32,675 nucleotides of DNA from Ruixingdingia sedimenti (GCF_031432425.1 NZ_JAVKPH010000033.1:1-32675), one strand, 5' to 3'. Positions 1-8,208 are shown, counted from the first letter of the stretch. Made by a program: numbers and translations. The notes: generated by a model not told the origin, from the sequence alone.

Positions 1-81
1 ATGGAAGAAAAGCTCCGCTTCGCCATCCGCGAAGGCGGCCGCACCGTCGGCGCAGGCGTCGTCTCCAAAATCATCGCATAA
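1..81 (+). CDS. tuf: Elongation factor Tu, C-terminal fragment (cut by window edge)
   Basis: Frame 1 encodes the last 26 residues of EF-Tu and ends at a TAA stop at 79-81. The segment containing LRFAIREGGRTVGAGVV is the hallmark C-terminus of domain 3 of this GTPase, which delivers aminoacyl-tRNA to the ribosome. The start lies outside the window. Only 45 bases without an obvious terminator separate it from rpsJ, so tuf and the S10 operon are probably co-transcribed, and any S10-operon promoter or leader lies upstream of this window. Confidence 0.95.
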   Translation: MEEKLRFAIREGGRTVGAGVVSKIIA

Positions 82-126
82 CCAGGACCGGGCGGGCCAG
101 GCGCCCGCCCAACCGAGGGCAAGGAC

Positions 127-435
127 ATGCAAGGACAGACCATTCGCATCCGGCTCAAGGCTTTCGACTACCGCGTCCTGGATGCCAGCACCGCGGAAAT
201 CGTCAGCACTGCCAAGCGGACCGGGGCGCAGGTGCGCGGCCCGATCCCGCTGCCGAACAAGATCGAGAAGTTCACGGTTCTCCGTGGGCCGCATATCGAC
301 AAGAAGTCGCGCGACCAGTGGGAGATCCGTACCCACAAGCGTCTGCTCGACATCGTGGACCCGACCCCGCAGACGGTGGACGCGCTGATGAAGCTCGACC
401 TCGCCGCCGGCGTGGATGTCGAGATCAAGGTTTAA
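127..435 (+). CDS. rpsJ: 30S ribosomal protein S10
   Basis: The 102-residue product has the normal length of bacterial S10 and carries its conserved central segment (PLPNKIEKFTVLRGPHIDKK, then SRDQWEIRTHKR). S10 sits in the 30S head and, as NusE, also takes part in transcription antitermination. The ATG at 127 follows a purine-rich site (GAGGGCAAGGAC). It is the first gene of the S10 operon here, 45 bases after tuf and 10 bases before rplC. Confidence 0.98.
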   Translation: MQGQTIRIRLKAFDYRVLDASTAEIVSTAKRTGAQVRGPIPLPNKIEKFTVLRGPHIDKKSRDQWEIRTHKRLLDIVDPTPQTVDALMKLDLAAGVDVEIKV

Positions 436-445
436 GGGGGCGACA

Positions 446-1174
446 ATGCGCTCTGGAGTGATCGCAAAGAAGCTGGGCATGACCCGGCTGTTCCTGGAGG
501 ACGGGAAACAGGTTCCCGTGACCGTCCTTCAGCTCGACAACCTGCAGGTGGTCGCGCAGCGCACCGCCGACAAGGATGGCTACACCGCCGTCCAGCTCGG
601 CGCGGGCGATGCCAAGGCCAAGAACGTCTCGGCGCCGATGCGCGGGCATTTCGCCCGGGCCAGCGTCGCGCCCAAGCGCAAGATCGCGGAATTCCGCGTG
701 AGCCCGGACAACCTGATCGACGTGGGCGCGGAAATCACCGCCGACCACTATCTGGCAGGCCAGTTCGTGGACATCGCGGGCACCTCGATCGGCAAGGGCT
801 TTGCCGGCGTCATGAAGCGGCACAACTTCGGCGGTCTGCGCGCCTCGCACGGCGTGTCGATCAGCCACCGCTCGCATGGGTCCACGGGCCAGTGCCAGGA
901 CCCGGGCAAGGTGTTCAAGGGCAAGAAGATGGCCGGCCATCTGGGCGCCGTGCGCGTGACCACGCAGAACCTGCAAGTGGTGCGCACCGACGCCGACCGC
1001 GGCCTGATCATGGTCAAGGGCGCGGTTCCCGGCTCCAAGGGCGGCTGGGTCACGATCAAGGATGCGGTGAAGAAGCCGGCGCTGGCCGACGTTCCGAAAC
1101 CCGCCGCGATCCGTGCTGCCGCCGCCGCTGCTGCTCCGGCTGCCGAAGTGGCCGCCGAAGGGGGTGAAGCATGA
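446..1174 (+). CDS. rplC: 50S ribosomal protein L3
   Basis: The 242-residue product starts MRSGVIAKKLGMTRLF and contains the L3 core around residues 125-167 (KRHNFGG...SHGVSISHRSHGS...GKVFKGKKMAGHLG). L3 is an early-binding 23S rRNA protein whose long loop reaches the peptidyl transferase centre. I chose the ATG at 446, behind AAGGGGG, rather than the in-frame ATG at 416, which overlaps rpsJ and adds ten non-homologous residues. The C-terminus carries an Ala/Pro-rich tail of about 30 residues, common in alphaproteobacterial L3. The stop overlaps the rplD start (ATGA). Confidence 0.97.
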   Translation: MRSGVIAKKLGMTRLFLEDGKQVPVTVLQLDNLQVVAQRTADKDGYTAVQLGAGDAKAKNVSAPMRGHFARASVAPKRKIAEFRVSPDNLIDVGAEITADHYLAGQFVDIAGTSIGKGFAGVMKRHNFGGLRASHGVSISHRSHGSTGQCQDPGKVFKGKKMAGHLGAVRVTTQNLQVVRTDADRGLIMVKGAVPGSKGGWVTIKDAVKKPALADVPKPAAIRAAAAAAAPAAEVAAEGGEA

Positions 1175-1791
1175 AACTCGACGTGATCACGCTCGACGGC
1201 GGCAAGGCCGGCGAGATCGAGCTGGACGAGGCGCTGTTCGGTCTGGAACCGCGCGCCGACATCCTGCACCGGGTGGTGCGCTGGCAGCGGGCCAAGGCCC
1301 AGGCCGGCACCCATTCGACGCTCGGCAAGTCGGACGTCAGCTATTCGACCAAGAAGATCTACAAGCAGAAAGGCACCGGCGGCGCCCGCCACGGTTCCAA
1401 GAAGGCCCCGATCTTCCGTCACGGCGGCGTCTACAAGGGCCCGGTCCCGCGCAGCCATGCGCATGACCTGACCAAGAAGTTCCGTGCCCTCGGGCTGCGC
1501 CATGCGCTGTCGGCCAAGGCGACGACCGGCAACCTGGTGGTTCTGGACACGGCCGCGATGGCCGAGGCCAAGACCGCGCAACTCGCCAAGGCCGCGCAGG
1601 CCCTGGGCTGGAAGCGCGTTCTGATCATCGACGGCGCCGACGTGAACGAGAACTTCGCCATGGCCGCGCGCAACATCGAAGGCATCGACATCCTGCCGTC
1701 GATGGGCGCCAACGTCTATGACATCCTCAAGCGTGACACCCTGGTGATCACGAAGGCGGGTGTCGAAGCTCTGGAGGCTCGGCTGAAATGA
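1171..1791 (+). CDS. rplD: 50S ribosomal protein L4
   Basis: The 206-residue product shows the L4 signature: QRAKAQAGTHSTLGKSDVS, then QKGTGGARHGSKKAPIFRHGG at about residues 66-90, the extended loop that lines the peptide exit tunnel. L4 also represses the S10 operon in E. coli through an mRNA leader; any comparable leader here would lie upstream of the window. The gene is coupled at both ends by ATGA overlaps with rplC and rplW. Confidence 0.97.
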   Translation: MKLDVITLDGGKAGEIELDEALFGLEPRADILHRVVRWQRAKAQAGTHSTLGKSDVSYSTKKIYKQKGTGGARHGSKKAPIFRHGGVYKGPVPRSHAHDLTKKFRALGLRHALSAKATTGNLVVLDTAAMAEAKTAQLAKAAQALGWKRVLIIDGADVNENFAMAARNIEGIDILPSMGANVYDILKRDTLVITKAGVEALEARLK

Positions 1792-2084
1792 CCGCGAAAC
1801 CGGAACATTACGACGTGATCCGCAAGCCCGTGATCACCGAGAAGGCCACCCTGGCCTCCGAGGCGAACGCGGTCGTGTTCGAGGTCGCGACGGACGCCAC
1901 CAAACCGCAGATCAAGGAAGCGGTCGAGGCGGTGTTCGGCGTCAAGGTGAAGGCGGTGAACACCACCATCACCAAGGGCAAGACGAAACGGTTCCGCGGC
2001 CGCCCCGGCGTGCGCAGCGACCGCAAGAAAGCCTATGTGACGCTCGAGGACGGAAACACCATCGACGTGTCTACCGGCCTCTGA
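1788..2084 (+). CDS. rplW: 50S ribosomal protein L23
   Basis: The 98-residue product has the L23 pattern (YDVIRKPVITEKATLASE, then VKVKAVNTTITKGKTKRFRGR and a G-rich end). L23 sits at the tunnel exit and docks trigger factor and SRP. The start overlaps the rplD stop by ATGA. It is followed by a 95-base spacer with two hairpins, the first clear break in the tightly packed S10 operon. Confidence 0.97.
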   Translation: MTAKPEHYDVIRKPVITEKATLASEANAVVFEVATDATKPQIKEAVEAVFGVKVKAVNTTITKGKTKRFRGRPGVRSDRKKAYVTLEDGNTIDVSTGL

Positions 2085-2101
2085 TAGAAGGCGCCGAATC
2101 T

Positions 2102-2158
2102 CGCGGCCCCGGGCTTCCGGGGCCGCGGATCGTTTAAGGAAACCGGGCCGCAAGGCCC
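2102..2158 (+). promoter_or_regulatory. Tandem hairpins in rplW-rplB spacer
   Basis: The first stem-loop has a perfect 10-bp stem (CGCGGCCCCG at 2102-2111 with 2118-2127) and loop GGCTTC. The second, GGGCC-GCAA-GGCCC at 2145-2158, closes on a GNRA-type tetraloop and ends 21 bases before the rplB ATG. Neither is followed by a T-tract, so they look more like an attenuator, a processing site or a binding site for a ribosomal protein than a terminator. Function is inference. Confidence 0.55.
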
Positions 2159-2179
2159 CCTCAACGGAAGACAGGAAGC

Positions 2180-3019
2180 ATGGCACTCAAGTCGTACAAA
2201 CCGACGACGCCTGGCCAGCGCGGGCTGGTACTGATCGACCGTTCGGAGCTGTGGAAAGGACGCCCCGTCAAGACCCTCACCGAGGGCCTGATCAAGACGG
2301 GCGGCCGGAACAACACCGGACGCATCACGATGTGGCACAAGGGCGGCGGGGCCAAGCGGCTCTACCGCATCGTGGACTTCAAGCGGCGCAAGTTCGACAT
2401 GGCGGCGACCGTCGAGCGGATCGAATACGACCCGAACCGGACCGCCTTCATCGCGCTGATCCGCTATGAGGATGGCGAACAGGCCTATATCCTCGCGCCG
2501 CAGCGTCTGGGTGTGGGCGATCAGGTGATCGCCGGCGCCAAGACCGACGTGAAGCCGGGCAACGCCATGCCGTTCAGCGGCATGCCGATCGGTACCATCG
2601 TGCACAACGTCGAGCTGAAGCCCGGCAAGGGCGGCCAGCTGGCGCGCGCCGCGGGCACCTATGCCCAGTTCGTCGGCCGCGACGGCGGCTATGCGCAGAT
2701 CCGCCTGTCGTCGGGCGAACTGCGGATGGTGCGTCAGGAATGCATGGCGACCATCGGTGCGGTGTCGAACCCCGACAACTCGAACCAGAACCTCGGCAAG
2801 GCCGGGCGCCGCCGCCACATGGGCATCCGCCCGACCGTCCGCGGCGTGGCGATGAACCCGATCGACCACCCGCACGGCGGCGGCGAAGGCCGCACCTCGG
2901 GCGGCCGTCACCCGGTCACCCCCTGGGGCAAGGGCACCAAGGGCAACCGGACCCGCAAGAACAAGCAGACGGACAAGTTCATCGTCCGTTCGCGTCACGC
3001 GAAGAAGAAGGGACGCTGA
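2180..3019 (+). CDS. rplB: 50S ribosomal protein L2
   Basis: The 279-residue product is full-length L2, with the N-terminal KPTTPGQRGL segment, the rRNA-binding middle (NVELKPGKGGQLARAAGTYAQ) and the C-terminal DHPHGGGEGRTSGGRHPVTPWG motif that carries the conserved histidine near the subunit interface and peptidyl transferase centre. L2 is a primary 23S rRNA binder needed for subunit association. It begins a new tight block and is followed within 3 bases by rpsS. Confidence 0.98.
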   Translation: MALKSYKPTTPGQRGLVLIDRSELWKGRPVKTLTEGLIKTGGRNNTGRITMWHKGGGAKRLYRIVDFKRRKFDMAATVERIEYDPNRTAFIALIRYEDGEQAYILAPQRLGVGDQVIAGAKTDVKPGNAMPFSGMPIGTIVHNVELKPGKGGQLARAAGTYAQFVGRDGGYAQIRLSSGELRMVRQECMATIGAVSNPDNSNQNLGKAGRRRHMGIRPTVRGVAMNPIDHPHGGGEGRTSGGRHPVTPWGKGTKGNRTRKNKQTDKFIVRSRHAKKKGR

Positions 3020-3022
3020 TCC

Positions 3023-3301
3023 ATGTCGCGCTCTGTTTGGAAAGGCCCCTTTGTCGACGCCTATCTGCTGAAGAAGGCGGAAAAGTCGCGCGAATCCGGC
3101 CGCAACGAGGTGATCAAGATCTGGTCGCGCCGGTCCACCATCCTGCCGCAGTTCGTCGGCCTCACCTTCGGCGTCTACAACGGCCAGAAGCACATCCCCG
3201 TGCAGGTGACCGAAGAGATGATCGGCCAGAAGTTCGGTGAATATTCGCCGACCCGTACCTACTACGGGCATGCGGCCGACAAGAAAGCCAAGAGGAAGTA
3301 A
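3023..3301 (+). CDS. rpsS: 30S ribosomal protein S19
   Basis: The 92-residue product begins SRSVWKGPFVDAYLLKKAEK and contains the conserved WSRRSTILPQFVGLTFGVYNG and GEYSPTRTY segments of S19. S19 forms a complex with S13 in the 30S head and contacts A-site tRNA and bridge B1. It starts 3 bases after the rplB stop and ends 3 bases before rplV. Confidence 0.98.
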   Translation: MSRSVWKGPFVDAYLLKKAEKSRESGRNEVIKIWSRRSTILPQFVGLTFGVYNGQKHIPVQVTEEMIGQKFGEYSPTRTYYGHAADKKAKRK

Positions 3302-3304
3302 GCC

Positions 3305-3685
3305 ATGGGTATGGAGAAGAATCCGCGCCGCGTGGCGGACAACGAGGCGATGGCGAAGGCGCGCATGATCCGCGTCTCGCCGCAGAAGCTCAACCTCGTC
3401 GCGGGCCTGATCCGCGGCAAGAAGGTCGACAAGGCGCTGGCCGCGCTGACCTTTTCGGAAAAGCGGATCGCGGGCGACGTGAAGAAATGCCTGCAATCGG
3501 CGATCGCCAACGCCGAGAACAACCACGGTCTCGACGTCGACAGCCTGATCGTCGCCGAAGCCTATGTCGGCAAGAACATCACGCTGAAGCGCGGCCGTCC
3601 GCGGGCGCGTGGCCGGTTCGGCAAGATCATGAAACCGTTCAGCGAACTCACCATCAAGGTGCGTCAGGTCGGGGAGTCTGCGTAA
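3305..3685 (+). CDS. rplV: 50S ribosomal protein L22
   Basis: The 126-residue product has the L22 core (RVSPQKLNLVAGLIRGKKVDKAL) and the beta-hairpin region that reaches into the exit tunnel (LKRGRPRARGRFGKIMKP). The N-terminus MGMEKNPRR could start at ATG 3305 or at the ATG two codons later; I kept the first, which directly follows AAGTAAGCC. Its stop overlaps the rpsC start by one base (TAATG). Confidence 0.97.
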   Translation: MGMEKNPRRVADNEAMAKARMIRVSPQKLNLVAGLIRGKKVDKALAALTFSEKRIAGDVKKCLQSAIANAENNHGLDVDSLIVAEAYVGKNITLKRGRPRARGRFGKIMKPFSELTIKVRQVGESA

Positions 3686-4401
3686 TGGGACAGAAGGTCA
3701 ACCCCATCGGGATGCGCCTCCAGGTCAACCGCACCTGGGACAGCCGCTGGTATGCCGACAGCAAGGACTACGGCAATCTGCTGCTCGAAGACCTCAAGAT
3801 GCGCGAGTTCATCCATGAGGAAGTCAAGCAGGCCGGCGTCAGCCGCGTGATCATCGAGCGTCCGCACAAGAAATGCCGCGTGACGATCCACACCGCCCGT
3901 CCGGGCGTGATCATCGGCAAGAAGGGCGCGGACATCGAGACGCTGCGCAAGAAGCTGGCGGCCTTCACCAAGTCGGAACTGCACCTCAACATCGTCGAGG
4001 TCCGCAAGCCCGAACTGGACGCACAGCTGGTCGCGGAATCGATCGCGCAGCAGCTGGAACGCCGCGTGTCCTTCCGTCGCGCGATGAAGCGCGGCGTGCA
4101 GAACGCGATGCGCATGGGTGCGCTCGGCATCCGGGTGAACGTCGCGGGCCGTCTGGGCGGCGCGGAAATCGCGCGGACCGAATGGTACCGCGAAGGCCGC
4201 GTGCCGCTGCACACGCTGCGCGCCGACATCGACTATGCGCTGGCCGAAGCCACGACCCCCTACGGGATCATCGGGGTGAAGGTCTGGATCTTCAAGGGCG
4301 AGATCATGGAACATGATCCGCAGGCCCGTGACCGTCGTGCCGCCGAAGGCAACGAGGGTGGCGCGCCCCGTCCGCCGCGCCGCGACCGCGAACGCGCCTG
4401 A
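3685..4401 (+). CDS. rpsC: 30S ribosomal protein S3
   Basis: The 238-residue product starts GQKVNPIGMRLQVNRTWDSRW. It has a type II KH domain with the GVIIGKKGADIE loop near residues 74-85 and the C-terminal S3 domain (GLGGAEIARTEWYREGRVPLHTLRADIDY region). S3 lines the mRNA entry tunnel and takes part in helicase activity. A basic, Arg-rich tail of about 25 residues ends the protein. The ATG at 3685 overlaps the rplV stop; the longer in-frame ORF from 3487 is a shadow over rplV. Confidence 0.97.
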   Translation: MGQKVNPIGMRLQVNRTWDSRWYADSKDYGNLLLEDLKMREFIHEEVKQAGVSRVIIERPHKKCRVTIHTARPGVIIGKKGADIETLRKKLAAFTKSELHLNIVEVRKPELDAQLVAESIAQQLERRVSFRRAMKRGVQNAMRMGALGIRVNVAGRLGGAEIARTEWYREGRVPLHTLRADIDYALAEATTPYGIIGVKVWIFKGEIMEHDPQARDRRAAEGNEGGAPRPPRRDRERA

Positions 4402-4416
4402 AGGGAGTAAGGAAAG

Positions 4417-4830
4417 ATGCTGCAACCGAAACGGACGAAGTTCCGCAAACAGCACAAGGGCCGCATCCACGGCGAGGCCAAGGGCGGCTTCGCCCTGAAC
4501 TTCGGCTCCTTCGGGCTCAAGGCGACGGAACCCGAGCGCATCACCGCGCGGCAGATCGAGGCGGCCCGCCGCGCGATCACCCGCCACATGAAGCGCCAGG
4601 GCCGCGTCTGGATCCGCGTGTTCCCCGATGTGCCGGTGTCGTCGAAGCCGACCGAAGTGCGGATGGGTAAAGGCAAGGGCTCCGTCGATTTCTGGGCCTG
4701 CAAGGTCAAGCCGGGCCGCGTGATGTTCGAGATCGACGGCGTGTCCGAGATCATCGCCCGCGAGGCCCTGCGCCTCGGCGCGATGAAGCTGCCGGTCACC
4801 ACCCGCGTCGTCGCGCGCGAAGACTGGTAA
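4417..4830 (+). CDS. rplP: 50S ribosomal protein L16
   Basis: The 137-residue product begins MLQPKRTKFRKQHKGRIHG and contains GKGKGSVDFWACKVKPGRVMFE, both typical of L16, a late-assembly protein that helps position tRNA in the A and P sites. It is preceded by AAGGGAGTAAGGA. In most bacteria rpmC follows immediately; here the operon is interrupted by a terminator and a 335-base spacer. Confidence 0.98.
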   Translation: MLQPKRTKFRKQHKGRIHGEAKGGFALNFGSFGLKATEPERITARQIEAARRAITRHMKRQGRVWIRVFPDVPVSSKPTEVRMGKGKGSVDFWACKVKPGRVMFEIDGVSEIIAREALRLGAMKLPVTTRVVAREDW

Positions 4831-4867
4831 GCCGGGCAGGGCGCGAGCCCGTCTGCCATGGACCATG

Positions 4868-4898
4868 ACGCCCCCGCCGGAAACGGCGGGGGCGTTTT
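4868..4898 (+). terminator. Rho-independent terminator after rplP
   Basis: A perfect 12-bp stem (ACGCCCCCGCCG at 4868-4879 pairing with 4884-4895) closes on a GAAA tetraloop and runs into TTTT (4895-4898). This is a textbook intrinsic terminator, placed inside what is normally one continuous S10 operon, 38 bases after the rplP stop. Confidence 0.85.
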
Positions 4899-5016
4899 CG
4901 TTGGTATCGCCGGGGGGGGGCGGTGCGCAGCGGCGCCTGCCAGGGATGGCGGCATGGGCGAATCGTCCGCCCGGGCGCCGGCGTGGCGCCGCCCGACGGG
5001 CGGGCGCAACTTCCCC

Positions 5017-5045
5017 TTGCCCCGGCTGGGTTTCGCCCCTATAGG
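5017..5045 (+). promoter_or_regulatory. Sigma-70-type promoter for the rpmC block
   Basis: TTGCCC (5017-5022) and TATAGG (5040-5045) are separated by exactly 17 bases. The -10 lies within a perfect 12-bp palindrome, CCCCTATAGGGG (5036-5047). It sits downstream of the rplP terminator and would give an mRNA starting near 5052 with a leader of about 115 bases before rpmC. The layout matches the other strong promoters in this window. Inference from motif and position. Confidence 0.65.
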
Positions 5046-5165
5046 GGTGCATCCTGCGATTCCCGGGCTCCGGGCGTCGTGGGCTCGTCATTGATCCACC
5101 AGGCTACAGGTCACCCTGTCCAACCGTTCGGGGGCCCTCTGGTGATTGTGAAAAGGGAACAGGCG

Positions 5166-5369
5166 ATGACCGCCACGGAACTGAAGACCAAGACGCCGGA
5201 CCAGCTGCGCGATCAGCTGGTGGCGCTGAAGAAGGAAGCGTTCAACCTGCGCTTCCAGCAGGCCACCGGCCAGCTTGAAAACACCGCCCGCATGCGTGCC
5301 GTCCGCCGCGACGTCGCCCGCATCAAGACGGTCCTGAACCAGATGGCCGCGCAAGCGGCGGCGAACTGA
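5166..5369 (+). CDS. rpmC: 50S ribosomal protein L29
   Basis: The 67-residue product (MTATELKTKTPDQLRDQLVALKKE...) has the all-helical L29 layout with LRFQQATGQLENTARMRAVRRDVARIKT. L29 lies next to L23 at the tunnel exit. The ATG at 5166 fits family length and follows GGGAACAGG; the longer frame from 4923 runs over the terminator/promoter spacer. It is the first gene of the second transcription unit. Confidence 0.96.
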   Translation: MTATELKTKTPDQLRDQLVALKKEAFNLRFQQATGQLENTARMRAVRRDVARIKTVLNQMAAQAAAN

Positions 5370-5379
5370 GGAGCCACCG

Positions 5380-5619
5380 ATGCCCCGTCGTATCCTTCAA
5401 GGCACCGTGACCTCGGACAAGAACGACCAGACGATCACCGTTCTGGTCGAGCGCCGCTTCAAGCACCCGCTGCTGCAAAAGACCGTCCGCAAGTCGAAGA
5501 AATACCGCGCCCATGACGCGGACAACCGCTTCAAGGTCGGCGACGCCGTGCGCATCATCGAATGCGCGCCGATCTCGAAAACCAAACGCTGGACCGTGGT
5601 GACCGAGGCGGAAGCCTGA
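5380..5619 (+). CDS. rpsQ: 30S ribosomal protein S17
   Basis: The 79-residue product has the S17 OB-fold pattern (MPRRILQGTVTSDKNDQTITVLVER, then VGDAVRIIECAPISKTKRW). S17 is a primary 16S rRNA binder in the 30S body. It follows rpmC by 10 bases behind GAGGAG. A 61-base spacer without a convincing promoter precedes rplN. Confidence 0.97.
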   Translation: MPRRILQGTVTSDKNDQTITVLVERRFKHPLLQKTVRKSKKYRAHDADNRFKVGDAVRIIECAPISKTKRWTVVTEAEA

Positions 5620-5680
5620 TCACCGCGACCCACGTTTTACGATACCCTGGGACTGGTTCCCAAAGGTCGGGAGAAACCGA

Positions 5681-6049
5681 ATGATCCAGATGCAGACCAA
5701 TCTGGATGTTGCTGACAACTCCGGCGCGCGCCGGGTGCAGTGCATCAAGGTTCTGGGCGGCTCGCATCGCCGCTATGCTTCCGTGGGCGACATCATCGTG
5801 GTGTCGGTCAAGGAGGCGATTCCGAAAGGCCGCGTGAAAAAGGGCGACGTCCGCAAGGCCGTCGTCGTGCGCACCGCCAAGGAAGTCCGCCGTGAAGACG
5901 GTACCGCCATCCGCTTCGACCGCAACGCCGCCGTCATCCTGAACAACCAGGGCGAACCGGTCGGCACCCGTATCTTCGGGCCGGTCGTGCGCGAGCTGCG
6001 CGCGAAGAACTTCATGAAGATCATCTCGCTGGCGCCGGAGGTGCTGTGA
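5681..6049 (+). CDS. rplN: 50S ribosomal protein L14
   Basis: The 122-residue product starts MIQMQTNLDVADNSGARRVQC and contains KGDVRKAVVVRTAKEVRREDG and the C-terminal GPVVRELR, all L14 hallmarks. L14 contributes to intersubunit bridges and is the docking site of silencing factor RsfS. RBS is CGGGAGAAA. Its stop is one base from the rplX start. Confidence 0.98.
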   Translation: MIQMQTNLDVADNSGARRVQCIKVLGGSHRRYASVGDIIVVSVKEAIPKGRVKKGDVRKAVVVRTAKEVRREDGTAIRFDRNAAVILNNQGEPVGTRIFGPVVRELRAKNFMKIISLAPEVL

Positions 6050-6050
6050 T

Positions 6051-6355
6051 ATGGCTGCGAAGCTGAAAAAGGGCGACAAGGTCGTCGTTCTGACCGGCAA
6101 GGACAAGGGCAAGCAGGGTGAGATCACCCAGGTGTTCCCGAAAGAGAACAAGGCCATTGTCGACGGCGTGAACATCGCCATCCGCCACACCAAGCAGACC
6201 CCCTCGACCCAGGGCGGCCGCATCCCCAAGGCGATGCCGATCGACCTGTCGAACCTGGCGCTGATGGATGCGAACGGCAAGGCGACCCGCGTCGGCTTCC
6301 GCATGGATGGCGACAAGAAGGTCCGCTACGCCAAGACCACCGGGGAGGCGATCTG

Positions 6356-6356
<1 letters not shown>
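6051..6356 (+). CDS. rplX: 50S ribosomal protein L24
   Basis: The 101-residue product begins MAAKLKKGDKVVVLTGKDKGKQG, a KOW motif, and continues with GVNIAIRHTKQTPSTQGGRI, as in L24, an assembly initiator of the 50S subunit. The stop overlaps the rplE start by one base (TGATG), implying translational coupling. Confidence 0.98.
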
Positions 6357-6916
<560 letters not shown>

Positions 6917-6935
6917 TCCGCGGGAGGATAGAGAT

Positions 6936-7241
6936 ATGGCAAAGACTTCTATGGTCGAACGCGAGAAGAAGCGCCAGAAGCTGGTCGCCCGCTATGCGGC
7001 GAAACGCGCGGCGCTGAAGACGATCGTGGCCGACGAAACCAAACCGATGGAAGAGCGTTTCCGCGCCAGCCTGAAACTGGCCGAATTGCCGCGCAACTCG
7101 TCCGCGACGCGCCTGCACAACCGGTGCGAGCTGACGGGGCGTCCGCACGCCTACTATCGCAAGCTGAAACTGTCGCGGATCATGCTGCGCGAACTGGCCT
7201 CGTTCGGCCAGATCCCCGGCATGGTCAAGTCGAGCTGGTAA
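6936..7241 (+). CDS. rpsN: 30S ribosomal protein S14 (zinc-free type)
   Basis: The 101-residue product is the long form of S14 without the CxxC...CxxC zinc knuckle; only one Cys is present, in NRCELTGRPHAYYRKLKLSRI. S14 is needed in late assembly of the 30S head. The signature LRELASFGQIPGMVKSSW ends the protein. RBS is GGGAGGATAGAG. It is the constitutive, zinc-independent paralogue type usual in alphaproteobacteria. Confidence 0.97.
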   Translation: MAKTSMVEREKKRQKLVARYAAKRAALKTIVADETKPMEERFRASLKLAELPRNSSATRLHNRCELTGRPHAYYRKLKLSRIMLRELASFGQIPGMVKSSW

Positions 7242-7253
7242 GGAGATCGGGAT

Positions 7254-7652
7254 ATGTCGATGAACGATCCGCTCGGCGATATGCTGACCCGCATCCGCAA
7301 CGCGCAGATGCGGGGCAAATCCACCGTCCGCACGCCCGCCTCCAAGCTCCGCGCCTGGGTGCTCGACGTGCTGGCCGACGAGGGCTACATCCGCGGCTAC
7401 GAGCAGGCGACCAGCGCCGACGGCAAGCCGGAACTGGAAATCAGCCTGAAGTACTTCGAAGGCACCCCGGTGATCCGCGAACTCAAGCGCGTGTCGAAAC
7501 CGGGCCGCCGCGTCTACATGGGCGTGAAAGAGATCCCTTCGGTCCGCAACGGCCTTGGCGTCTCGATCGTCTCCACGCCGAAGGGCGTGATGTCGGACGC
7601 GGCTGCACGTTCCGCCAATGTCGGCGGCGAAGTGCTCTGCACCGTGTTCTGA
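7254..7652 (+). CDS. rpsH: 30S ribosomal protein S8
   Basis: The 132-residue product starts MSMNDPLGDMLTRIRNAQMRGK and ends SANVGGEVLCTVF, with the central SKPGRRVYMGVKEIPSVRNGLG, all typical of S8. S8 binds 16S helix 21 and in E. coli represses the spc operon by binding mRNA near rplE. I saw no obvious mimic of helix 21 near rplE here. RBS is AAGGAGATCGGG. Confidence 0.97.
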   Translation: MSMNDPLGDMLTRIRNAQMRGKSTVRTPASKLRAWVLDVLADEGYIRGYEQATSADGKPELEISLKYFEGTPVIRELKRVSKPGRRVYMGVKEIPSVRNGLGVSIVSTPKGVMSDAAARSANVGGEVLCTVF

Positions 7653-7662
7653 GGAGGTTGGG

Positions 7663-8196
7663 ATGTCTCGTATTGGGAAAAAACCGGTCGAGCTGCCCAA
7701 GGGGGTTTCCGCCTCCCTGTCCGGCCAGACCATCGAGGTGAAGGGGCCGAAGGGCACCCTGAGCTTCACCGCCACCGACGATGTGACCCTTGCGGTCGAA
7801 GGCGCGGAAATCAAGGTGACGCCGCGCGGCACCTCGAAACGCGCCCGCCAGCAATGGGGCATGTCGCGGTCCATGGTGGAAAACCTGGTGACCGGCGTCA
7901 CCTCGGGTTTCAAGAAGGAACTTGAAATCCAGGGCGTCGGCTATCGTGCCTCCATGCAGGGCAACGTGCTGAAACTCTCGCTCGGCTACAGCCACGAAGT
8001 GAACTTCGAGGTGCCGAAGGGCGTGACGGTCACTTCGCCGAAGCAGACCGAGATCGTGGTCGAGGGCATCGACCCGCAGGTCGTCGGTCAGGTCGCCGCG
8101 AACATCCGCGACTGGAAGCGGCCCGAGCCCTACAAGGGCAAGGGGATCCGCTACAAGGGCGAGTTCGTGTTCCGCAAGGAAGGCAAGAAGAAGTAA
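7663..8196 (+). CDS. rplF: 50S ribosomal protein L6
   Basis: The 177-residue product begins MSRIGKKPVELPKGVSASLSG and carries the two-fold repeated L6 domain, ending in GKGIRYKGEFVFRKEGKKK. L6 lies near the sarcin-ricin loop and factor-binding site. The ATG at 7663 directly follows GAGGAGGTTGGG, a near-perfect Shine-Dalgarno, so the upstream in-frame ATG at 7618 within rpsH is not the start. Confidence 0.97.
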   Translation: MSRIGKKPVELPKGVSASLSGQTIEVKGPKGTLSFTATDDVTLAVEGAEIKVTPRGTSKRARQQWGMSRSMVENLVTGVTSGFKKELEIQGVGYRASMQGNVLKLSLGYSHEVNFEVPKGVTVTSPKQTEIVVEGIDPQVVGQVAANIRDWKRPEPYKGKGIRYKGEFVFRKEGKKK

Positions 8197-8208
8197 GGGG
8201 CGAGAGAA

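Larger units (their letters stand above)
4831..5165. other. Gene-free spacer splitting the S10 operon
   Basis: The 335 bases between rplP and rpmC contain the terminator at 4868-4898, a run of nine G at 4912-4920, GC-rich DNA with inverted repeats around 4970-5010 (GGCGCC, GCCCGACGGGCGGGC), a promoter at 5017-5045 and about 120 bases of rpmC leader. In-frame ORFs that cross it show no recognisable protein and are likely shadows. Confidence 0.7.

Noticed and set aside
2033..3526. 497-codon minus-strand frame over rplB-rpsS-rplV
   Set aside because: Shadow of the highly conserved ribosomal genes, no supporting RBS or domain.
5620..5680. Promoter or regulatory hairpin before rplN
   Set aside because: The spacer has only a 5-bp TGGGA/TCCCA stem and no paired -35/-10 motifs.
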